Assembly (NCBI GenBank): GCA_020697255.1
Contig: JAJFBE010000005.1
Coordinates: 1-64,000, forward strand
Origin: Burkholderiales bacterium
GTDB taxonomy: Bacteria; Pseudomonadota; Gammaproteobacteria; Burkholderiales; UBA11063
Reading direction: 5' to 3'
DNA length: 64,000 nt
Each line of letters starts with the position of its first letter. The stretch's first letter is position 1. Positions 57,519-64,000 of this stretch are shown here, one piece after another. A model generated the notes under the pieces. The model searched no databases. It saw only the letters and a program-made list of their open reading frames with translations, and was not told the origin of the DNA. Made by a program: the position numbers and the translations under genes.

Positions 57519-58553
57519 ATGAAAGTTTTTACGGTAGAAGATTTAGCTAAATTAATTGAACAGCATGGCTTTGATCAGTTTATGCTGGATTTAATGAGCT
57601 ATATGAAAAAAGATTTTTCGCGTTGGGAGGAGTTTGATAAAAGTCCACGCCACGCAATCCATGTTGATGGCGGTGTTATTGAACTAATGCCGGTTGCAGA
57701 TAAAAAACACTATACATTTAAATATGTTAATGGTCATCCAAAAAACCCATTATCCGGGTTACAAACTGTAATTGCAACCGGTCAGATTTCATCTGTTGCG
57801 AACGGTTATCCATTAATGTTTTCTGAAATGACTGTCCTGACAGCTCTTAGAACTGCGGCGGCAACGGTAATTATGACTGATATACTATCACGGAAAAATA
57901 GTAAGACCATAGCATTAATTGGTACAGGTGCACAAAGCGAATTTCAGGTATTAGCGCACATGTTGGTACGTGATATACAAGAAGTTAGATACTATGACAC
58001 AGATCCACAAGCTATGCAGAAATTTGCCAAAAACATGCAAGATACGGATGGCTTAAAATTAGTTGCGTGCAAAAGTGCAGAGGAAGCTATAGATACGGCA
58101 GATATAGTAATTGTTTGCACAGCATGTAAAGGTCATGTAGATGTTATTTTGGATAAATGTATAAAGCCCGGTATGCATATTAATGGCTTAGGTGGGGATT
58201 GTCCGGGTAAAACTGAATTTGAGCTAGCTATATTATATAGAGGCAAAATAGTGGTTGAATATATACCGCAAACAGTTATTGAAGGCGAAATTCAGCGTTT
58301 AAGCCCGGATGAAATAAAAAAAATGATATATGCAGAATATTGGGAATTGGTAACCGGTAAAAAACCTGGTCGGGAAAATAATGAGGAAATTACTATATAC
58401 GATTCGGTAGGTTTTGCTCTTGAAGATTACTCGGCACTACGTTTAGTATATGATTTGGCCAACAAATATAATTTGGGGTGTGATTTAAATCTTGTTCCAC
58501 CTATTAAAGACCCAAAAAACCTAATTTCTGCATTAACAGGAAATAAAAAATAA
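57519..58553 (+). CDS. ornithine cyclodeaminase
   Basis: A 344-residue NAD-dependent enzyme of the ornithine cyclodeaminase/mu-crystallin family, turning ornithine into proline and ammonia. Marks: the Arg/Lys region VADKKHYTFKYVNGHPKNP, then ATGQISS, EMTVLTALRTAAAT, the nucleotide fold ALIGTGAQSEFQ and HINGLGGDCPGKTE, where the catalytic Asp lies. The wording suits the true-OCD subgroup (Agrobacterium type). The arginase gene begins one base after its stop, so the pair forms an arginine-to-proline route. Confidence 0.88.
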   Translation: MKVFTVEDLAKLIEQHGFDQFMLDLMSYMKKDFSRWEEFDKSPRHAIHVDGGVIELMPVADKKHYTFKYVNGHPKNPLSGLQTVIATGQISSVANGYPLMFSEMTVLTALRTAAATVIMTDILSRKNSKTIALIGTGAQSEFQVLAHMLVRDIQEVRYYDTDPQAMQKFAKNMQDTDGLKLVACKSAEEAIDTADIVIVCTACKGHVDVILDKCIKPGMHINGLGGDCPGKTEFELAILYRGKIVVEYIPQTVIEGEIQRLSPDEIKKMIYAEYWELVTGKKPGRENNEEITIYDSVGFALEDYSALRLVYDLANKYNLGCDLNLVPPIKDPKNLISALTGNKK

Positions 58554-58554
58554 T

Positions 58555-59400
58555 ATGGATGTACGATTAATTGGCGCAGCAATTGATAAATGCGCCGGTA
58601 TTTCAGGTGCTGCAGGCACACCAGAAATGCTAAATAAAATGTTAAGTGATAGTCTACAAATCAGTCAAATACTAACATATGCAGATAGAAGAAATAATAT
58701 TTTATTACTCAAAGATTATTTTACTAATCTGGCAAATGCAGTTAAAGATACCTTAGAGGAGCTAAAAGTTCCGCTTATAATCGGTGGGGATCATTCCTGT
58801 GCAATCGGTACTTGGAGCGGAGTGTCCGAATTTTTATATAACCGTAATCAAAGCTTGGGTTTAATCTGGATTGATGCGCATATGGATTCACACACACTAC
58901 AAACATCACATTCAGGTAATATTCATGGAATGCCATTAGCGGTATTGCTCGGTTATGGAATCGATGAATTTGTAAAAATATTAAATGCAACTCCAAAATT
59001 GAGACCAGAAAATGTAGTTTTAATTGGCATACGTTCCTATGAGCCGGAAGAGGCTTTATTATTAGATAAGCTTGGGGTTAAAATTTATTATAACTATGAC
59101 ATATCCGATTTAGGGATTGCCAAAGTTTTTAATGATGCATGGCACGTATTGTCGGCTAAAGTAGATAAAATAGGTTTAAGTATTGATGTAGATGGTTTTG
59201 ATCCTAAGTTTACCCCGGGCGTTGGCACTATAGTAACTGATGGAATAGACTTTAATCAATTTATAGATGTATATAATAAAATTGATGCAAATAAACTTAT
59301 AGCTGTTGAAATTGCTGAGGCCAATCCTAGTCTGGATGAGCAAAATAAAACGCTAAATTGTGTGGTAGATATAGTAAAAGCTACCCAAAAATTAGGCTAA
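58555..59400 (+). CDS. arginase-family ureohydrolase, probable arginase
   Basis: A 281-residue binuclear manganese hydrolase. The three ligand motifs are IGGDHSCAIG (GGDHS), IDAHMDSHT (DAHxD) and SIDVDGFDP (SxDxDxxDP). Arginase makes ornithine and urea from arginine, which fits the ornithine cyclodeaminase directly upstream. An agmatinase or other ureohydrolase cannot be ruled out by motifs alone. Length is typical (about 290). I see no terminator after it in the 299-base AT-rich gap to the next gene. Confidence 0.88.
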   Translation: MDVRLIGAAIDKCAGISGAAGTPEMLNKMLSDSLQISQILTYADRRNNILLLKDYFTNLANAVKDTLEELKVPLIIGGDHSCAIGTWSGVSEFLYNRNQSLGLIWIDAHMDSHTLQTSHSGNIHGMPLAVLLGYGIDEFVKILNATPKLRPENVVLIGIRSYEPEEALLLDKLGVKIYYNYDISDLGIAKVFNDAWHVLSAKVDKIGLSIDVDGFDPKFTPGVGTIVTDGIDFNQFIDVYNKIDANKLIAVEIAEANPSLDEQNKTLNCVVDIVKATQKLG

Positions 59401-59699
59401 TCCCAGGTTATCAATTTGTAGTTTTCTTTTTCTCTTTGCTGTATAAAATCTTTATTAGCTAATATCATTATTTATAGTATACACAAAACCATACCAAAAT
59501 GCAATATCTAAATTAGGGATTGTTATTTTTAGTTAACCTGATTTAAAATTCAGTATAAAATAAAGCAACGTTTAATAAAAATTTTTAATCAATTTAATAA
59601 TTTTATTCAACATTGTTTTATCTAGATTGTTAATTTAAATAAGCTGACATATTAATAATATGGCGTGCTTATTATATTATATATAGCAATGGAGACTAG
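59401..59699. other. AT-rich gap between arginase and transporter genes
   Basis: No ORF, no strong hairpin and no repeat that I can defend. The last 70 bases hold several TATATT/TATTAT words that could be a -10 for the OFA transporter gene, without a clear partner -35. Confidence 0.5.
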
Positions 59700-60899
59700 A
59701 TGAGCAATATACAATATAATAATATCAGGATTGTTCTGGGAGCAGTTCTACTACATTTATCAATTGGTTCTATATATGCATGGAGCATTGTAACTAAGCC
59801 ATTAGTAGCATATCTTGGTATAAGTTTACCACAGGTGCAAATAGGATTTAGCCTGGCTATATTCTTTTTAGGCTTATCTGCTGCAGGTTTGGGTAAATAT
59901 TTACATCGTTTTAATGCCGGGACCGTATCATTATTTTCTACATTATTTTTTATCAGTGGCTTATTTATTGCTAACTATGCAATTGTTATAAAAAGTATCT
60001 GGTTATTATATCTGGGTTATGGTGTAGTTGGTGGTATAGGTATCGGAATGGGCTATACAGCGCCAATTACTACTTTAATTCTTTGCTTTCCGAATAATCG
60101 TGGTTTTGCTACCGGTTGTGCAATTATGGGGTTTGGCTTTGCTAGCCTGATTGCCAGTGGTATTTATGAATATGTTCTAAATGAATTTGGATTGCCGTAC
60201 TTTTTTATGAGTATTGGCTTAATTTATTTAGCCGTAATGCTAATTGCCAGCTTTTTATTAAGTGCAAAAATTAGCGGTTTAAATATTAAAAAATCAGCTT
60301 ATCATGAATTTTCTTATACTAAAACTATATTTTCATTACCCTTTATTTTGATTTGGCTAATTATGCTAACTAATATTACCTGTGGCATAGGCCTTTTATC
60401 TATCGCCTCACCATTGTTACAGGATATATCTCATTTATCGGTAATTGAAGCAGGGGTTATAGTTGGAATATTAGGTATTGCAAATGGCGGCGGCAGGATT
60501 ATGTGGGCCGGTGTGTCCGATTATGTAAAGCGTTCATTCATATATGTAATATTCTTTTTAATCCAGATTGCATGTTTTGCGGTGCTTATCAATAATTCAA
60601 ATTCGTTAGTTAATATTATTGCTATATTTATAATAATAACCTGTTATGGCGGAGCATTTGCCACATTGCCAGCTTTTCTAAGCGATATATTTCATATTAA
60701 ATCCGTATCAATAGTCCATGGAATGGTACTAACCGCGTGGGGTGTTGCCGGGTTTCTTGGGCCATATTTAGTTGCGTATATTAAAACTACGTACGCTAAC
60801 TACAATACGGCTTTACAACTATTTATGTGTTTTGATGTTTTGGCATTAGTTGCTGCAATTATCTTGACCATTACGCATAAAGCGCAAACTAATAATTAA
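59700..60899 (+). CDS. MFS transporter, oxalate/formate antiporter (OFA) family
   Basis: A 399-residue protein with 12 hydrophobic segments. The N-terminal SIGSIYAWSIVTKPL and the glycine-rich GYGVVGGIGIGMGYTAPI are typical of the OFA family, as is NGGGRIMWAGVSD in the middle. OFA proteins exchange oxalate for formate or carry related small carboxylates. Formate dehydrogenase follows 18 bases downstream, so the substrate is probably formate or a carboxylate exchanged for it. GGAG lies eight bases before the ATG. Confidence 0.85.
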   Translation: MSNIQYNNIRIVLGAVLLHLSIGSIYAWSIVTKPLVAYLGISLPQVQIGFSLAIFFLGLSAAGLGKYLHRFNAGTVSLFSTLFFISGLFIANYAIVIKSIWLLYLGYGVVGGIGIGMGYTAPITTLILCFPNNRGFATGCAIMGFGFASLIASGIYEYVLNEFGLPYFFMSIGLIYLAVMLIASFLLSAKISGLNIKKSAYHEFSYTKTIFSLPFILIWLIMLTNITCGIGLLSIASPLLQDISHLSVIEAGVIVGILGIANGGGRIMWAGVSDYVKRSFIYVIFFLIQIACFAVLINNSNSLVNIIAIFIIITCYGGAFATLPAFLSDIFHIKSVSIVHGMVLTAWGVAGFLGPYLVAYIKTTYANYNTALQLFMCFDVLALVAAIILTITHKAQTNN

Positions 60900-60917
60900 T
60901 TTTTAGGAGACAATATT

Positions 60918-62084
60918 ATGAATAAACTAACAATACTGTGTGTATTATATCCAGATCCGAAAAACGGTATGCCAAAGGTATATGCACGAGATAACATCCC
61001 AAAAATCAGCCAATATCCAAATGGCCAGCTGGCACCGGATATGAGTAACATCGATTTTATTCCAGGAAGCTTGCTTGGTTCTGTATCGGGTGGATTGGGG
61101 TTAAAGAAATTTTTGGAAGACCAGGGCCATAGATTTATTATTACTTCAGATAAAGAAGGGGAAAACTCTGAATTTGAAAAATATTTGCCTGAAGCCGATA
61201 TCGTTATATCTCAGCCATTTTGGCCAGCTTATCTAACTAAGGAACGTATTGCCAAAGCACCTAAATTAAAATTAGCAGTTACTGCCGGAATTGGTTCTGA
61301 CCATGTTGATTTAGCTGCTGCAATTGAAAGAAATATAACTGTAGCCGAAGTTACTTTCTGTAATAGTATCAGTGTTGCCGAACATAATGTTATGATGATT
61401 TTAAGTTTGGTTCGCGACTATTTAACTCAGCATGAATTTGCTAAAGCGGGGCTTTGGGATATTGCAGATTGTGTTTCCCGTTCATATGATCTGGAAGGTA
61501 TGCATGTGGGTGTGGTTGGCTCCGGACGTATTGGTCTTGCTGTACTTCGCAGATTAAATCCATTTGGTGTGCATTTACATTATTACGACAAATATCGTCT
61601 TTCTCCGGAAATTGAGAAAGAACTAAACCTAATTTATCATAATGATGTAAGCTCTTTAGCAAAAGTAGTTGATATTGTTTCAATTAATTGTCCATTACAC
61701 CCAGAAACTGAAGATATGTTTAATGCACAATTAATTGGCCAAATGAAACGTGGTGCATATATCGTTAATACAGCTCGTGGGAAAATCTGTAACCGGGAAG
61801 CGATAAAGCAAGCTCTGGAATCCGGGCACTTAGCCGGTTATGCAGGTGATGTTTGGTTCCCGCAACCGGCACCAGCTGATCATCCATGGCGCACTATGCC
61901 ATTTAATGGTATGACCCCTCATACATCAGGTACCAGCTTATCAGCGCAAACGCGTTATGCTGCAGGTGTATTGGAGATTTTAAAGGCATATTTCGGTGGT
62001 GAGAAAATTCGTGAAGAGTATTTAATTGTTGATGGTGGAGCTTTAGCCGGAACAGGTAAGCACTCTTATACCACAGCAGCGTAA
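60918..62084 (+). CDS. fdh: NAD-dependent formate dehydrogenase
   Basis: A 388-residue cofactor-free D-2-hydroxyacid-dehydrogenase-type enzyme oxidising formate to CO2 with NAD+. Marks: VTAGIGSDHVDLAAA, NSISVAEHNVMM, GSGRIGLAVLRRL (near residue 201), NCPLHPETE, NTARGKICNREA, and the catalytic pair Q316 in PQPAPADHPW and H335 in TPHTSGTSLSAQ. These match Pseudomonas FDH closely, and the length fits (about 400). Preceded by a strong AGGAG site. Paired with an OFA transporter. Confidence 0.95.
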   Translation: MNKLTILCVLYPDPKNGMPKVYARDNIPKISQYPNGQLAPDMSNIDFIPGSLLGSVSGGLGLKKFLEDQGHRFIITSDKEGENSEFEKYLPEADIVISQPFWPAYLTKERIAKAPKLKLAVTAGIGSDHVDLAAAIERNITVAEVTFCNSISVAEHNVMMILSLVRDYLTQHEFAKAGLWDIADCVSRSYDLEGMHVGVVGSGRIGLAVLRRLNPFGVHLHYYDKYRLSPEIEKELNLIYHNDVSSLAKVVDIVSINCPLHPETEDMFNAQLIGQMKRGAYIVNTARGKICNREAIKQALESGHLAGYAGDVWFPQPAPADHPWRTMPFNGMTPHTSGTSLSAQTRYAAGVLEILKAYFGGEKIREEYLIVDGGALAGTGKHSYTTAA

Positions 62085-62098
62085 CTTAGAGATTTTAT

Positions 62099-62965
62099 AT
62101 GCGCTATCGGTTAAAACTTGTGCTAATTAGCAGCACATTTGTATGTAAGGCATGGAGTTCTACGCCCATGCCTACAACTGGCAAGGCTAATTTATCCTCG
62201 ACTATTACCCCGGGTGTTAGAAATGAATCTGAAGTTCTATCTGTATACACCGGGGTAGTGGGCACAGCTCCTAAAAATGATACAATTTCCAATGCAGGTG
62301 CTGCATTTGAATTGTTACCTAATGGAACAAATGTATACGGATTTTTTTCACAAACATTATCAAATGATATTTATTACGAAGCCCGTCTATATGGCAGGTA
62401 CAACTATATAGCAACCAATCCCAATATTCCCGGGATTCCAACTTCAAATCAAAATCCGCCGCCAGGCTATGGCCTGACCGGGATTTTGGGTTATAATTTT
62501 CATCCAACCGATTTAATAAATCTTACGCCTTATGTGCGAGCAAACGGCCAATATAATATGGGGCCGGTATATAATGATACAAATGGTGATTATTTGCATT
62601 CAACTACGTATGGTCTTTTTGTGGGGGGTAAGTTAACATTTAAAGCTACACCAATATTTTCCCCGTATGTAAATCTATGGGGTGGATACCAAGTAAATGA
62701 TTTGGTTGGATCATATCCAAATTCGGCAACCAAAAGTAATGTACCGATAAGCGGAGTGCTTAACCAAACGGTAGTTATTTATGAAATTGGTATAGGTGCT
62801 AAACTATCTGAACATATTTCACTAATTCCATACTGGCAATATATAACTAATGCTAATAGTCCAAATGCAGCAGCATCAACTGCGCTTGATCAAGGTGGGC
62901 TAAATCAGACTAACCTGACCGGAACGGCTCAGGTTTTTGCCCTAAAACTAAATGTAGCCTGGTAA
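62099..62965 (+). CDS. outer-membrane beta-barrel protein, unknown
   Basis: A 288-residue protein with an N-terminal signal-like segment (RYRLKLVLISSTFVCKAWS) and a chain of alternating hydrophobic/polar strands rich in Tyr, Asn, Gly and Pro, ending in an aromatic residue (LNVAW), the usual sign for outer-membrane barrel insertion. No specific family recognised. It follows the formate dehydrogenase by 14 bases, so it may be cotranscribed and act as a porin for the small acids, but that is only position. Confidence 0.65.
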   Translation: MRYRLKLVLISSTFVCKAWSSTPMPTTGKANLSSTITPGVRNESEVLSVYTGVVGTAPKNDTISNAGAAFELLPNGTNVYGFFSQTLSNDIYYEARLYGRYNYIATNPNIPGIPTSNQNPPPGYGLTGILGYNFHPTDLINLTPYVRANGQYNMGPVYNDTNGDYLHSTTYGLFVGGKLTFKATPIFSPYVNLWGGYQVNDLVGSYPNSATKSNVPISGVLNQTVVIYEIGIGAKLSEHISLIPYWQYITNANSPNAAASTALDQGGLNQTNLTGTAQVFALKLNVAW

Positions 62966-62982
62966 AGAAATATTGCCAAGTT

Positions 62983-63552
62983 TTATTCTTCAACTTTGGC
63001 AAATTTGAAAAAATTGCTTAAAATGCTTTTATTTTGAGCAATCATTTCCTGATAACGCGTTGGCGCAGTGCTTAAGTATGTCAGGTTTAGTTTTATTAAC
63101 GAGCTTACATTATTTATTTCAACTAATTGACTTAAATAATCATGTAGGTTATCGTTAACTTTTTGTAAATTTTCCAGGCATGTTTCACACATATTGTAAT
63201 TGGTTTCAACCATATAGTGTAATTTATCCTGGGCTAAGCCAATCATTGGGTTATTTGGCAGGCTAAAAGGGGCAGTACCTTTATGGGCTGTTGCTGCTTT
63301 GGCTTGTTGTGGGACTGCTTTGGCTTTATTCATATTTGTGGTTGTGGTTTTGGGCATAGCATGTGCTCTTTTAGCCTTAGCTGCCATATTGTTTGATTTT
63401 TTTGCTTTTGCCACTTTAGGTTTTGCTGCTGCCTTAGTTTTTACAACAGCCAGTTTAGCAGCTTGCGTAGTGCCAGATACATGATTACCAACTTTTTTTG
63501 CTTCTGCTGCAATAGAATTACGTAAAGATTTTGTTAATTTATTGTTAGCCAT
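62983..63552 (-). CDS. phasin-like protein with Ala/Lys-rich N-terminus
   Basis: A 189-residue protein. Residues 1-95 are Ala/Lys-rich with repeated AAKAK/KAVPQQAK-type text, like the histone-H1-type tails of PhaM and some phasins, which can bind DNA. Residues ~100-189 resemble a phasin core: LAQDKLHYMVETNYNMCETCLENLQKV (amphipathic helix), NLTYLSTAPTRYQEMIAQN. Phasins coat polyhydroxyalkanoate granules. A ParA gene follows upstream in the same direction (35 bases apart), suggesting granule positioning. The tail is low-complexity, so homology by residue composition must be taken with care. Confidence 0.65.
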   Translation of the reverse strand: MANNKLTKSLRNSIAAEAKKVGNHVSGTTQAAKLAVVKTKAAAKPKVAKAKKSNNMAAKAKRAHAMPKTTTTNMNKAKAVPQQAKAATAHKGTAPFSLPNNPMIGLAQDKLHYMVETNYNMCETCLENLQKVNDNLHDYLSQLVEINNVSSLIKLNLTYLSTAPTRYQEMIAQNKSILSNFFKFAKVEE

Positions 63553-63587
63553 TTCATATTCTCCTTATATACTCTTTGTCTTTGAGT

Positions 63588-64000
63588 CTAATTTTTTTTA
63601 GTACGTTTGTTTAACAGTTTTAGTATTTCACTAATTAATTGATTAATTTCATCATGTGCTTTTATGTTATCCAAATCTGCAACAGTACCACCAAAAGCCG
63701 CTGCTTGGCGATATGCTGTACGCTGATAGATGTCTGTAGTTACCTTTGGAAACTCAAATTCTTCTATAAGAGTTAGAGCTTCTTTAGAAATACTGGTATT
63801 ATTTTGGCACATATTGGCTACCAGGCGGGCCTGTAAATTTTCGTTTAGGTCCATTACATTACTTATTACTTTTTGAATACCAATTGCGGCCCATAAATCC
63901 GTTGGGCTGGGTATTACCGGAACCAGGGCTAAGTCTGCAACTAATAGTGCTGAAGCAGTAAAATTATTATCTATTGCCGGCGGACAGTCAACAAAAATAT
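63588..64000 (-). CDS. ParA-family ATPase, C-terminal part (runs off the window)
   Basis: The last 137 residues of a ParA/MinD-type ATPase; the gene continues beyond the right edge. Visible are the Walker B strand FVDCPPAIDN, then LALVPVIPSPTDLW, LVANM and the C-terminal helix. The Walker A part lies outside the window. The sequence reads through an internal ATG at 63854, which is not the start. Orphan ParA proteins position plasmids, chromosomes, protein clusters or granules. The neighbouring phasin-like gene, whose product may bind DNA, points to polyhydroxyalkanoate granule partitioning. Confidence 0.8.
   Translation of the reverse strand, partial: IFVDCPPAIDNNFTASALLVADLALVPVIPSPTDLWAAIGIQKVISNVMDLNENLQARLVANMCQNNTSISKEALTLIEEFEFPKVTTDIYQRTAYRQAAAFGGTVADLDNIKAHDEINQLISEILKLLNKRTKKN

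Overview
The window is AT-rich chromosomal DNA from a Gram-negative bacterium, most likely a low-GC betaproteobacterium near Neisseriales. This is a judgement from gene content (pyrG-kdsA-eno neighbourhood, a phasin gene, kdsA, a TolC-type outer-membrane protein, class Ia ribonucleotide reductase with presumed NrdR sites), not from a search. The left edge is the 3' end of a 5S rRNA, so an rRNA operon lies just outside. I see no complete tRNA, CRISPR array, intact insertion sequence or prophage.

Layout. 1-8.4 kb: 5S rRNA end and terminator, a secreted GLUG-type repeat protein, an ABC exporter paired with lysA, a secreted Cys-containing protein, and a leftward zinc-type uptake operon (znuA-znuC-znuB) with a Zur-like palindrome over its promoter. 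8.4-14 kb: three surface or exported repeat proteins (a seven-repeat predicted beta-propeller, a Big_2-type lipoprotein, a DUF5018-like lipoprotein). 14-22.4 kb: selO, yhhQ, a GH16-like lipoprotein, xthA, a decayed PAS gene, a small secreted protein and a large GH55-like beta-helix protein. 22.7-27.5 kb: an Anbu proteasome-type operon (radical SAM, ATP-grasp, alpha-E, transglutaminase, Anbu). 27.6-31.2 kb: uspA, maeB, ruvC. 31.2-37 kb: a leftward operon of MFS transporter, coaBC, coaX, a MurQ-like SIS protein and lysO, which appears to use an ATT start. 37-45.7 kb: a secreted protein, a large FAD/Fe-S D-2-hydroxyacid dehydrogenase, a GlcNAc-type kinase, gapA-pyk, a secreted DUF3757-like protein and the GTPase ylqF. 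45.8-52 kb: nrdA with two presumed NrdR boxes, a tolC homologue, and two more small secreted paralogues. 52-59.4 kb: pyrG-kdsA-glpQ-lysE family-eno-ornithine cyclodeaminase-arginase, all rightward and tightly spaced. 59.7-64 kb: an OFA-type transporter with NAD-formate dehydrogenase and a beta-barrel protein, then leftward phasin-like and ParA genes that run off the right edge.

How the genes work together. The central metabolic genes (maeB, gapA, pyk, eno, formate dehydrogenase, hydroxyacid dehydrogenase) fit an aerobic heterotroph that uses organic acids and amino acids; arginase plus ornithine cyclodeaminase gives arginine to proline. Exported repeat proteins, GH16/GH55-like proteins and a family of small Cys-containing secreted proteins suggest a substantial surface and secreted repertoire. 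The least understood unit is the Anbu operon with its leading radical SAM gene. Several starts were moved from the longest possible ORF to the codon with a Shine-Dalgarno site.
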